Of a stretch of DNA of 64,000 nucleotides, positions 21,041-32,354 are shown one piece after another. Below the pieces are notes generated by a model. That model searched no databases and was not told the DNA's origin. It was given only the letters and a program-made list of their open reading frames with translations. The position numbers and the translations under genes were made by a program. Source of the DNA: Primula veris (Eukaryota > Streptophyta > Magnoliopsida > Ericales > Primulaceae); the NCBI GenBank assembly GCA_963682055.1, contig OY821746.1:28462481-28526480 (forward strand), written 5' to 3'. Position 1 is the stretch's first letter; each line of letters opens with the position of its first letter.

Positions 21041-24000
21041 AGATGGAGAGTGGAGTGATAACACACCCATCTTGATCAGTAAATGCTGAAAACAAGATGC
21101 TCCAAGAGCTTTAGTGAACAAATCTGCAATATTGTTAGTAGTACTAACATGTAAAGGATGAATAATATTCTGGATGATTAAATCCCTAATAAAATGACAG
21201 TCCACTTCAACATGCTTAGTTCTTTCATGATTTACAGGATTGTATGCTAAAGCCAGTGCAGATTTACTGTCTGTAAATAAAGAAACTGGCTTTTCTGTTT
21301 TAATGCCCAAGTCTTTTAACAAACTAATTAACCTTAGAACTTCACAACTAGTAATTGCTAAAGCCCTATATTCAGCCTCAGCACTACTCCTAGAAACAAC
21401 CTTTTGCTTTTTACTCTTCAATGATATAAGAGAATTACCAAGGAAAATACTAAAACCTGTAACTGATCTCCTAATATCTACACAGGCAGCCCAATCAGAG
21501 TCACTAAAAGCTTTTAAATCTAAAGAAGAATTTGAAGAGAAAAAAATACCTTGAGCTGGATTTTTCTTTATGTACCTTAGAACCCTTAATGCTGCTGCAT
21601 AATGTGACTGACTTGGTGCTGCTAAAAACTGACTTAACACATGAACAGAATAACAAATATCTGGTCTAGTAATGGTTAGATATAACAACTTACCAATCAA
21701 TTTCCTATACAAAGTAATATCCTGGAAAAAATTATCATCAGAATTAGTGAATTTTTGCTTTGTATCCATTGGAAAATTAGTAGGCTTAGAGGCTAATAAA
21801 CCTGTATCTGCCAAAATCTCCAGTGCATATTTTCTTTGACAAATATGAATACCAGTTTTGTTTCTTGCCATTTCTAGACCCAAAAAATATCTTAAATTGC
21901 CTAAGTCTTTCAATTTGAACTTGTTATTCAAAAAAACTTTTACCTCTGTAATTAGTTCTTGAGATGAACTACCCAGAACAATATCATCTACATATACCAG
22001 TAATGCTAAAAAAAAACCATTTCTAGAAATAGTAAACAAAGAATAATCTGCTATTGACTGTTGAAACCCAAAAAATAAAAGAGCACTACTTAGTTTGGAA
22101 AACCATTGTCTTGATGCTTGTTTCAAACCATATAAAGATTTTTGCAGTTTACAGACTAAAGTTTTATTATCTTGTAAAAAACCTGGTGGAGGTAACATAT
22201 ATACTTCTTCCTCTAGATCACCATGTAAAAAGGCATTGTTAACATCTATTTGAGCTAAAAACCAATTTTGAGAAGCTGCAGTAGCTAAAAAACACCTAAC
22301 TGTAGTCATTTTAGCAACTGGTGAAAAAGTAGCTTCATAGTCTATTCCTTCAAGTTGGGTATAACCCTTAGCTACCAATCTAGCTTTATATCTTTCTATG
22401 GAACCATCTGCTTTATGTTTTATTTTAAAAACCCATTTACAGCCAATAGGTTGTTTGTTATTAGGTAATTCAGTAAGTAACCAAGTGTTATTGGTTTGTA
22501 AAGCCAAAATCTCATCTTCCATTGCTTGAATCCATAAAGGATCTGTACTAGATTGTTTATAAGTTTTAGGTTCAATAATAGAAGAAACTGATAAACAGAA
22601 TTTTTTATAATCATTAGAAATGTTATCATATGTAATACAAGAACTTAAAGCATGAACAGGATTTGATATAGAAGGATCATGAACAATATTACTTAAAGCA
22701 CAATGATAATCCTGTAAATAAGCAGGGGCCTTACCACTTCTTTTATCCCTTTTAACAGAATCACTGTCAGTCTTAGTACTATTCTGAGTTTGCTCACTAC
22801 TAATAACATTATCCTTATCATTATCTTTATTCTCAGTACTATCTTGTTTTAGAAAAGGAAAAACTTCTTCATAAAAGATAACATCCCTGGTTAGGAAAAC
22901 ATCATTGGTGTCTAAATCTAACAATTTATAACCTTTAGTACTTGTACCATATCCTAGAAAAACACATTTCCTTCCTCTAGCATCAAACTTAGACCTATTT
23001 CTTCTCAAAGTACTAGCATAACACAGACACCCAAATACTTTTAAATGATTATAAGTAGGTTTATGACCATAAAGAATTTCATAAGGACTTTTATTGGCTA
23101 ACAAAGGAGTAGGAGTCCTATTAATAATATAAGCTGTTGTTAACACACATTCTCCCCAAAAACTCAAAGGTAAAGAAGACTGAAATCTTAAAGCCCTAGC
23201 AGTATTTAACAAATGTTGGTGTTTTCTCTCTACTATTCCATTTTGTTGTAGTGTTTCTACACAACTGGTTTGATGAATGATACCATTTTTAGAATAAAAA
23301 TCCATTAGGTGAAACTCAGTCCCATTATCACTTCTTAAAACTTTGATTTTACTATTGAACTGTGTTTCAACCATTCTAAAAAACTGAGGCAATATTGTAG
23401 ATGTTTCAGACTTGTGTTTTAACAAAAAAATCCAAGTACACATAGTGTAATCATCTACTATAGTCAAAAAATAAACAAAACCATTATAAGTAGGAACAGT
23501 AAAATTACACCAAACATCACAATGTATAAGCTCAAAAGCTTTATTAACATAAGTACTACTCAATGGAAAACTCAACCTTTGTTGTTTAGAAAGATGACAA
23601 ACATCACAGGGAGTACAATTTTTAACAGTAAACTTTACTTTTACATCATCTGAAATCAAACTCAACACAGAAACAGATGGATGTCCTAATCTGGAATGCC
23701 AAACATTAGGCTGATTATGTAAAACAATACTATTACAACTAGTATTTAAATAACTATGAACACCCTCTTTTAAGAAAATATACAAGCCATTCTTTGCTTC
23801 TGCCCTACCAATCATCTTCAAAGACACCTGGTCCTGAATATATCATGTTTGTTTATTAAAAACTAAAAAATAATTAGAGTCCTTTGCTAGTTTACTAACA
23901 GAAACTAGATTATAACCAAAAGAAGGGACACACAAGACATTATGTAATTCTATACCATTTTTAAAAAACACACTCCCTATATGAGTTACTGCAGCAATTT

Positions 24001-25291
24001 GTCCATTAGGAAGATTAACATGAGAATTAACAACTTTAAAATGACTAAGATGACTTAAAGAAGCAACCTTGTGCTCATTTGCTCCACTATCAATAATCCA
24101 TACATTGCAATTATGTATATCTTTATTTTTATCTAAAAAAACAGTGGAACAAGTTAAAAGCATACCTGTCATGCCAGTATACACCATGTTGGATTGTATT
24201 TTTGGTGTTGCCACACCTTGCTGCTGCAAACCAGAATCTTGACACTTTTCTTGATCAGAAAACCCCTGTATATGCAAAGGAGTAGGAAGTCCTCCTTGCA
24301 CCCCATTATCCCTATAACTATCACCCCATTGATATGAAACCTGATGAACCATATTATCACCAGAAAACCCTTGACTAAACCCCCTTGGCCTTGGTGTCCA
24401 ACCAGGTGGATAGCCATGTAACCTGTAGCACCTATCTTTAGTATGCCTATTGGACCCACAATGAGAACATTTCATTGGATTACCCCTCCCCATATTAGGC
24501 CTAAAAGATCTAAAATTATTGCTAGTAGAAGTAGCAGGCCTAAAACTCTGACTAGAAGAACCCCTAGCAAGATTACCCTGATTAAACTGAGAAGCAAGAA
24601 CCATATTATGCTGGTTTGCTATAGTATGAGCACCTATATTTTGTTGTTTCTCCTCTTGTCCCATCAACTGATACATATCATTCACACTAGGCAGTGGTTT
24701 CATTAACAAAATCTGGCTTCTAACATGAGCAAATTTTTCATTTAATCCCATTAGAAAAATCATCTTAAACACCCTATATTCCCTTGCTATTATAGCAGCC
24801 ATGAAATTACAACCACAACCACTAATACTACCACAAGTACACCTAGGTATATGACTTAGAACACTTAATTGATTCCACAAAGTTTCTAATTTGGTAAAAT
24901 AGGAAGAGACAGATAAATTTTCTTGAAACATTGTATGTATATCATGATGCAATTCATAAATCTTGGCTTCATTACCCTGAGCAAATCTCTCTGTTAATTC
25001 TTCCCACATCTTAGAAGCACTATCAACATATAAAATAGATTGACTTATTTCATTATTAACAGAGTTAATGATCCAGGACATGACAATCAAATTACACTGC
25101 AACCAAGCCCCATACATAGGATCATTCTCAGATGGGCAAGCTAAAGAACCAGTCACAAACCCTAATTTTGATTTAGCTCCTATTGAAATTTCCATGGCCC
25201 TTCTCCAAGAATGGAAATTAAGACCATTCAAGACAGGATTAACTAAAGATGTACTAGTATTCTCGTTAGAGCCAATAAAATATGGACTCAT
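21038..25291 (-). pseudogene. Copia gag-pol polyprotein with one in-frame stop
   Basis: A single reading frame runs from the ATG at 25291 to the TGA at 21038-21040, interrupted once by TGA at 23843-23845 (NKQT-stop-YIQDQVSLKM). In order: gag N-terminal domain (NGLNFHSWRRAM); CCHC zinc knuckle (CSHCGSNRHTKDRC); aspartic protease with DSGA; pre-integrase HHCC region (HSRLGHPS ... CDVCHLSKQ); integrase catalytic core (DVW, DNGTEFH); reverse transcriptase (WVFKIKHKADGSIERYKARL, YVDDIVLGSS); and RNase H (SDSDWAACVD, SSAEAEYRAL), ending LFTKALG...SLHSPS. The stop lies between protease and integrase at a position where relatives have a sense codon. One point change explains it, so all downstream domains look intact. 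Alternatives such as programmed readthrough are possible but not supported by any visible signal. Confidence 0.92.
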
Positions 25292-25654
25292 AGTGGTAAT
25301 ATGATTATGAACCCTAGGTTGGTCATCAGTTTGGTTTTCTCCTAATCCTGATATAATCTTGAATTGAAGATTCTAAACTTAAGAATAACAAATACACAGA
25401 AAAATTAAGAAACAATTTAGGGTTTCAGCAAATACCAAGCAAAGAGGCGATCAATTAGTAGAAAAACCCCAAATATCCAGAAAACCCCAAATTCTTGATC
25501 AGGAACCCTAATTTTCGAATACCAAGCAAAGAAACGATCAATTTGTAGAAAAAACCCCAAATACACAGAAAACCCCCAAATTCTTGATCAGGAACCCTAA
25601 TTCCAACTAAATCCAAATTTGTGGATTAAAGACAGCGGAAAAGAGCCTATTATT

Positions 25655-25666
25655 GCTCTGATACCA
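25655..25666 (-). promoter_or_regulatory. Primer binding site (tRNA-Met initiator)
   Basis: TGGTATCAGAGC on the minus strand starts immediately after the 5' LTR. It is complementary to the 3' end of initiator tRNA-Met, the usual plant copia primer. Confidence 0.92.
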
Positions 25667-26021
25667 TGTAGAAAAACACAAAACCACGTTTTGGTGGTCT
25701 TAGCTAAGAAAATATGTATGTATACGCACTGTGTATATATATGTATATATATATATAGAGAGAGAGAGAGATAAAAGAAAATAGAATGAATATATTGAAT
25801 TTCTTAAATTGTTCTCTGTGTACACGTATATATATACTTGTATAGTATTTACAATACAGTCCTGTGACTTGTAAAAGTAACAGAACCAGTCCATTATACA
25901 GAAACTTCTATTTGGTACTTTACATATCAAAAGTAACAGAACCAGTCCATTATACATTATACAGAAACTTCTATTTGGTACTTTACATATCAAAAGTAAC
26001 AAAACAATACATGTATATTCA
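25667..26021 (-). repeat. 5' LTR of the copia element
   Basis: Partner of 20672-21026. On the minus strand it supplies the promoter for the polyprotein; AT-rich TATATATA runs lie in its middle. Confidence 0.93.
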
Positions 26022-26599
26022 ATAGAGAGAGGAACGCAAAGATGAGAGAGAGGGGAACACGACCTGTTTTTTTAATTTATAAATTAAATTAGATTTATAA
26101 GGGTTATTTATATGATTTAAAAGTGAGTGATTGGAAAAACAAATGTTTTAGTAGTGTATTTATGGACGATAAGTCCAAAATACTAGTAGGTGTTTGGGTT
26201 TTCCTATATATATATATATTTTTAATCAAGTCGTAAATAATTAATTAAAACAAAGTTGTTTGGAGCTTGAATTAGATTTGGAGTAACATTATTGTAGCCA
26301 GATCTATTAAAAATATGGGTGTGACAAACAGTAAAACACAACACATATATGAAAACCAAAAAATAGTTACGCTAAAATTAATTAAAGTTGAAACTAAATT
26401 ATTTTATTTATTGTCAAACACTTAAAAAAAAAATGTAAATTAGATTCATACAAAAGCAAGAGTGTTTCTAAAGCAAGTGGAAAAGAAAAGGTTATTACTT
26501 AATCAATATGGTTTTTGGCGTTTTCATTAAAAATATCATTTCTAAATAATCATAAACACACCTACGTGTTAATTCCCCAATAATATAGCTGTAGTGCGC

Positions 26600-26945
26600 A
26601 AAACGAGGTGGGATTCGATTGTACCAAAAAATCTATAAATAATAAAATAAAATACTAACCGATCCAGATTCACATCTCGCAAATTCCTAACTTTCATGTG
26701 TTAAAGGTTTTTATCTTTTCCAAAGATAAAAAAACTTACATAATTAACATCCAAGTCAAGACGATAAAAAAACTAATTAAAACGCTTTTGGCAAGTAGTA
26801 GTATATGGGAGTATTATATTTCGTTTGTACCAAAAAAATATCCATAAAGAACAAAACAAATAAAATCCAAATCCAAATCCAAATCCAAATAAAGTAGTAG
26901 TATAATCAACCGATCCAGATTCAGATCTCGCTTGTTCCAACGCTC
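26600..26945. repeat. Diverged direct repeat ending CCGATCCAGATTCA-ATCTCGC
   Basis: A block of about 110 bp (TTGTACCAAAAAA, ATAAA-rich stretch, AACCGATCCAGATTCA, ATCTCGC) occurs at about 26615-26700 and again at about 26824-26935. The second copy carries a CCAAATCCAAATCC run at 26867-26890. No gene recognised. Confidence 0.65.
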
Positions 26946-27128
26946 CATCCCATTTCCTTCTCATTCATCCCAAATATTCAATCTCATATTCTCTGTCATT
27001 TGGTATTTTCAATCCAATTTTAAATTTTTACAGTTTGTTATATAAATTTATAATTTATTCAAATTTTAAAATATTTGGATATAATATTGTTTTAAACAGT
27101 TTTTTTAAGATTTAACTTTTAATTTATA

Positions 27129-27360
27129 CTCTCTCTGTTTCTATTTAATTATGCACTACGAAACTACATGCAATTTTGATCGTCTAAGAACTTCTATCAA
27201 AATTGTCGTAATGAAATTTTTAAAAGTTTATCATATAGTTCAAATGTTAAATTTTATGATTAGATATTAAAAAAAACATTTCGACAATTTTGATACAAGT
27301 TATAAGCCGGTTAAAAATTACGTAGTTTCGTAATGGATAATTAAATGGAAACGGAGGGAG
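27129..27360. mobile_element. Stowaway (Tc1/mariner) MITE, 232 bp
   Basis: Ends CTCTCTCTGTTTCTATTTAA and (right end, reverse-complemented) CTCCCTCCGTTTCCATTTAA are the classic Stowaway termini. A TA dinucleotide lies on each side (27127-27128, 27361-27362). Inner sequence (TCAAAATTGTCGTAATG and its inverse) forms a long hairpin. Confidence 0.88.
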
Positions 27361-27513
27361 TACATTTATTTCAAAATAAATTACGCGTAGATTTTCTTTT
27401 AAAAATAATTATTAAAATGTATTAATATATGTTTTTATAGTAATTATACAATTTTTTTCAAGTTTTTTTTTAAAAAAACTAGAATAAAATGATCAGAGTG
27501 ACACGGTATGGAG

Positions 27514-28080
27514 TAGAGGTGGCATTTTTTACCGACTTGTACCAACCGACCGTTTTTCGAGCCGAACCAATCAAATCGGTACCAAAAGTTTGGTATACCG
27601 ATATTAGGGTAAAATACAATCGAACCGATCTTTGAAAGTCGGTTCGGTTTCGGTATTCGTTTGGTAAGTTCGGTATGGTATCGATTCAAACCGAAATATT
27701 AAAATATACTATATAGACAAATAAAATAAAAAACTTATACACACTTAATTATTAACGTTGTTATAATATATTTATATTACTTTTTTCAATGAATACCTAT
27801 AATATTTTTAATTTTTATTTATTTATAACTTTTAGTAAAAAGTTACAGTAGTATTTACTCTTTTATACAAAGAAACAAGAAATGCAACAATATTATAAAT
27901 AAATCTATATTTTTAATCTACTATTTTTAAAACTTTATACTATGTTTTTTTTCCCAAAACGTACCATTTCTATAATCACTTATAAACTCTAAAGTTTGGT
28001 ATCAAAACCGAAACCGAACCAACTATCCGTACACCGAAAATTCGGTATACCGAATGTTTTGATTCGGTAATGATATAAAA
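27514..28080. mobile_element. Possible hAT-like MITE with GGTTCGG/CCGAACC subterminal words
   Basis: Begins TAGAGGTGGCATTTTTTACC, like hAT-type ends. CGGTTCGGTTTCGGTAT near 27640 is opposed by AACCGAAACCGAACC near 28010. The right terminal repeat and duplication were not found, so the boundaries are guesses. Confidence 0.45.
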
Positions 28081-28185
28081 ATTATCAAATCAAACTAGTT
28101 TGGTACATATCGATACGCAGTTAAAAAGTTCAGTAGAGAACCGACGTGAACAGATAATATGATATATAATATTTGGACTCTCAGT

Positions 28186-28262
28186 GCAGCTACAGCTACA
28201 GCTACAGCTACACATAGTAATACATACATACATACATATATACACTCCCTCACTCCACACAC
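28186..28262 (+). repeat. CTACAG and CATA microsatellites in the UER1 leader/promoter
   Basis: Four CTACAG-type units (28188-28213) are followed by CATACATACATACATATATA just before the ATG region. A GATATATAAT stretch near 28162 could serve as TATA box, but this is weak. Confidence 0.6.
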
Positions 28263-28283
28263 GCACATATCTCTCTCGACACC

Positions 28284-31200
28284 ATGACCCCAACCACACC
28301 AACAAAACCCTTCCACTTCCTAATCTACGGTAAAACCGGCTGGATCGGAGGTCTCCTCGGTCAAATCCTAACTACTCAATCCATCCCTTTTACCTACGCC
28401 TCCGGTCGCTTAGAAGACCGTTCCTCCCTCTTAGCCGACCTTGAATCCGTTTCTCCCTCTCACGTCTTCAACGCTGCCGGTGTCACCGGACGACCCAACG
28501 TCGACTGGTGCGAGTCACACAAAGTTGAAACTATTAGGGCTAACGTTGTTGGGACGTTGAATTTAGCTGATGTTTGTAGAGAGAGGGGTTTGGTTTTGAT
28601 TAATTTTGCTACCGGCTGTATTTTCGAGTATGATGATGATCATCCTCTCGGGTCTGGGTTTGGTTTTAAGGAGGAAGATACTCCCAACTTTATTGGATCG
28701 TTTTACTCCAAGACTAAAGCTATGGTCAGCTTCCTTTTTCCTTTTGATTAGTTTTATTTGCTAATTTTACTAAATTTTTAGTAGTTGGTGGGCTAAATAG
28801 CTAATTTTATTGTTTAAATGTGCGGAAATTACTGTTTAACTGACCACTGTTTTATCTTAAACAATGATTAAATACGCCCAGTTTTTTAGTTTTTCTAGTT
28901 ATTATTGCTTGAATCCGGATGAGTCAGCTTAAACATTGATTTGTATGATTAATGATTTGTAACTAAATAGAGGCTAAAATATATGGTGTGTTTTTTTTCC
29001 TTTGCCTGGTTTTAGTTGGGGGGGCTGAAACGCTGATTTCAGTAATCAGGGGGGCTGAAACGCTAATTTTACTAGTTGGAGGGCTGAAATGCTAATTTTA
29101 CTAGTTGGGGGTCTGAAACGCTAATTTCAGTAGTCAGGGGGTGCTGAAACGCTGATTTTACTAGTTGGGGAGCTGAAATGCTAATTTTACTAGTTGAGGG
29201 GCTGAAATGCTAATTTTACTAGTTGGAGGGCTGAAATGCTAATTTTACTAGTTGGGGGTCTGAAACGCTAATTTCAGTAGTCAGGGGGGTGCTGAAACGC
29301 TAATTTCAGTAGTCAGGGGGGTGCTGAAACGCTAATTTCAGTAGTCAGGGGGGTGCTGAAACGCTGATTTTACTAGTTGAGGGGCTGAAATGCTAATTTT
29401 ACTAGTTGGAGGGCTGAAATGCTAATTTTACTAGTTGGGGGTCTGAAACGCTAATTTCAGTAGTCAGGGGGGGTGCTGAAACGCTAATTTCAGTAGTCAG
29501 GGGGGTGCTGAAACGCTAATTTTACTACTCAGCCAGATCCTGACTAACCGATCCATATCCTTCACCTATGCCTCCGGTCGCCTCGAAGACCGCTCCTCCC
29601 TCTTAACCGACCTTATGTTCAATGATGCTACTTCTTTTTTACTTTATGTTTTTAATTTTGATGCTCACTGATTTTTAAACTAAAACCACAAATTGAGGTT
29701 TTTATAATTGAGTCCAAAAGTATGTATTAACAAATAACTTTACCTTAGTTATTGTTACTTGAATATGAATCAAGCTCGAATTAGAAGTAGGAATACCAAT
29801 TTTTTACTATTAATTTTATAATAAAAAAATAAACCCCTCCCACGTCTTCAACGCCGCCGGAGTCACAGTCCGACTCAACGTCGACTGGTGCGAGTCACAC
29901 AAGGCCGAGACGATCAGGGCCAATGTTGTGGGCATCCTGAACTTGGCGGATGTTTGTAGAGAGAGGGGATTGGTGTTGGTTAATTTTGGTGTATTTTTGA
30001 GTATGATGAGAGGCATCAGATTAGGTCTGGGTTGGGTTTAAGGAGGAGGATACGTCCAATTTTATCGGGTCGTTTTACTCCAAAACCAAAGCTATGGTAA
30101 TAAATTTTCTTTTTCTATTTTCCTTTTTTTTAAACTTAGGTATAGATGCGCAATGATGCTACTTCTTGCCACTCTTTGTTTTCAGTTCTGATGTTCAGTG
30201 ATGCTACTTCTTTTTACTCTTTGTTATCAGTTTTGATGTTCAGTGGTCTTAATTGTTGTATTAAGTTAGAAAGTATGTATTAAACAATAATATTCCCGTA
30301 ATTATTGTTGCTTGAATATAAATTATGCTCTAACTCAGGGTAGGATACCAACTTTTACTATGTACTTTGTATAAAAATACAGATTTTAGCCTTTCACCAC
30401 CTCACATAATAATTAAAAGAATCATGAGGGATCTGGGCTCGGGTCGGGATTGGGTTTAAGGAGGTGGATCGGCTAGTTTTATTCGAAAAGCAAAGCTATG
30501 GTAAAGAGTGTCATTACTTCTTTTTTTGGCTTCGTTTTTATTGCTTATATGTCACAGATTGTAGTCTTTTAAGGTCCAGAATTTTATTGGGTCGTCTTGT
30601 TCTAATTTCTAAGACCAAAAGCTATGGGAGTTTCCCTTTTTTTGGTTAATTATTGTTGCTTTACTGTAATTTGTATGAGTAATGATATCTAACTAATCAA
30701 AACATGATATGAAATCAAACATAAAGTTGGGGGTATCCTAAATCAGTGCTGCTGTAGTCACCGGGTCGACCGGTGCGAGTCCCGTATGGCAGAGAGCATT
30801 AGGGCAAATGTTTTGGGATGCTGAATCTAGCGGACGTTTGTAGAGAGAGATAGGGGGTTGGTTTTGATAAATTTCACGACTGTGTATATTTTTAAGTACA
30901 ACCATGCGCATGGGGTCGTGTCTGTGGTCGGGTTTCTGGAGGAGGATACGCCCAATTTTTCCAGGTTGTTCTATGAAAACCAAAGCTTTGGTAAAGAGTG
31001 TTTTCACTTTTGTATTTTTCTTTTAGTTGTTGTTTTATTGATTTATTCTCCGTGTTTGTTTGGTGAATTTGCTAAGTGTCTGTTTGATTATTTACCTTTG
31101 GGGTTTGATTTGTGTATGGAGTTTAATGAGTATCGTTGAGTTAGCTCTATGTTATTTCATATATTATGTGCGTGTTTGTGGTGTTGAAGTTGAAGGTTAA

Positions 31201-32354
31201 GAAGTTTAACTAGATCTGCCATATTGAATATGAATGCATCTCTTGAATGGAAACTGTGTACATATTGTGGATGTGATCTTTAATACTTTTTAGTTCTCAT
31301 CGTTTGATCAGTTTTTTCCCTTAAATGTTGCTTAAGATCTTAGTTGATTCCACTTTTGCAATTTACTGGGCATTAAGAGTTAGAAAGAGCATCATTCATC
31401 AAGTAAGATGTATTTTTTTTTTCTGTGTGCTGTTGGAGACTTGGAGCTGAAGTTGACTAAAGTTTTTTTTAAATCTCTTATGTTAGTACCTTGATTAGAT
31501 CTGCAAGTTTGAATCTGAATTTCTCTTAAATAAGATAGTATTACTAGTATATTGAAGATGCAAATATGATCTTCCACTTTGTCTAATTCCCCATCAATTG
31601 ACTAGTATTATGTGTTACTCGTTCCTTTCCTTGTTGTTTGCCCCCGTTCGGAAGGTAAGACATGCAGTTATTACTATGTGAGTTAAAATAACAACTATAC
31701 CCTTTATGCATTTAATTCAGTTTTTGGAAAATATTATCGATATACAGACATTGCTTCTTATTTAAAAAGACCCTATCTTGAGATAAAAGGCTTAATATTA
31801 TGCAAGCTTCTAAAGTGTTTGTCATTATTTTTCTCGCACATGGTTGAAACTTGAATCGATCTCCGTTATTTATTCTTATTTGCTTATAATTATGTACAAA
31901 GGTTGAAGATTTGCTCAAGAACTATGAAAACGTCTGCACACTACGTGTTCGGATGCCAATCTCATCCGATTTAACCAACCCACGCAATTTCATCACCAAA
32001 ATTTCTCGTTATGATAAAGTGGTCGACATTCCAAACTCCATGACTGTCTTGGACGAACTTCTACCAATTTCTATCGAAATGGCAAAAAGAAACCTCACCG
32101 GAATTTGGAATTTTACAAACCCGGGAGTGGTTAGCCACAACGAAATTCTGGAGCATTATCGCGATTATATCGACCCTAAATTCACATGGAAGAATTTCAC
32201 CCTGGAAGAACAGGCTAAGGTAATAGTTGCCCCTAGGAGTAACAACGAGCTCGATGCTTCGAAACTGAAAAATGAGTTTCCTGAGTTGTTATCTATCAAG
32301 GAATCTCTCATAAAGTACGTGTTTGAACCCAATCAGATGAAAAATCTTGCTTGA
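28284..32354 (+). CDS. UER1: Bifunctional UDP-4-keto-6-deoxyglucose 3,5-epimerase/4-reductase (NRS/ER type)
   Basis: Two exons, 28284-28724 and 31902-32354, join in phase 0 to 297 residues, close to the roughly 300 of Arabidopsis UER1. The enzyme converts UDP-4-keto-6-deoxy-glucose to UDP-L-rhamnose in the cytosol, feeding pectin and flavonoid glycosylation. It is an extended short-chain dehydrogenase: the nucleotide-binding loop is YGKTGWIGGLLG near residue 15 and the YxxxK catalytic pair is in SFYSKTK near 145. HVFNAAGVTGRPNVDWCE and NFTNPGVVSHNEILE are strongly conserved in the family. The exon-1 donor is ATG-GTCAGC, weaker than usual. The 3.2-kb intron holds a minisatellite and several decayed copies of exon 1. 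The start ATG follows CT- and CA-rich leader sequence. Confidence 0.92.
29030..29530 (+). repeat. Minisatellite in the UER1 intron, unit about 31-37 bp
   Basis: About 14 units alternate between CTGAAACGCTAATTTCAGTA + GTCAGGGGG and CTGAAATGCTAATTTTACTA + GTTGGAGGG. The two subtypes occur in blocks, suggesting duplication of multi-unit segments. The array runs directly into the first exon-1 fossil. Confidence 0.92.
29525..30094 (+). pseudogene. Exon-1 fossil A of UER1 (two pieces)
   Basis: 29525-29612 matches residues of exon 1 around QILT..SI.FTYASGRLEDRSSLL.DL. After about 220 bp of unrelated AT-rich DNA, 29837-30094 resumes at SHVFNAAGVT and continues through DWCESHK, IRANVVG, ADVCRERGLVL to the FIGSFYSKTKAM end. 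It carries small deletions (part of NFATGCIFEYD lost) and frameshifts. It ends ATG-GTAATA, retaining a donor-like site. It cannot encode the protein. Confidence 0.88.
30423..30503 (+). pseudogene. Exon-1 fossil B of UER1 (3' end only)
   Basis: Retains the stretch from the GSGFGFKEED region to AAAGCTATGGTAAAG, with deletions. Like fossil A it keeps an ATG-GTAA donor-like end. Confidence 0.75.
30574..30628 (+). pseudogene. Exon-1 fossil C of UER1 (very short)
   Basis: Matches only the last segment (AATTTTATTGGGTCGT ... AAGACCAAAAGCTATGG). The donor-like site is lost (ATGGGAG). Confidence 0.6.
30752..30995 (+). pseudogene. Exon-1 fossil D of UER1
   Basis: Covers from the AAGVTGRPNVDWCESHK region (with a deletion) through TIRANV.G.LNLADVCRER to the FYSKTKAM end, with several single-base indels and substitutions. 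It ends TTTGGTAAAGAGTG, the same continuation as fossil B, so B and D share intron sequence beyond the exon. Confidence 0.85.

Larger units (their letters stand above)
20672..26021 (-). mobile_element. Ty1/copia LTR retrotransposon, full length, 5350 bp
   Basis: Two 355-bp LTRs (20672-21026 and 25667-26021) bounded by TG...CA differ by only three substitutions and a GA/TA-repeat slip by eye. The primer binding site and polypurine tract are in place. The polyprotein order is gag, protease, integrase, reverse transcriptase, RNase H, which is the copia order. The 8 bases ATAGAGAG precede the left LTR (20664-20671) and follow the right one (26022-26029); copia duplications are normally 5 bp, so part of this match may come from the local GA repeat. 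The similar LTRs indicate a recent insertion. Confidence 0.93.

Noticed and set aside
20664..26029. 8-bp copia target duplication ATAGAGAG taken at face value
   Set aside because: Copia integrases normally make 5-bp duplications, and the site is in a GA repeat; the match is reported but not used to define the element.
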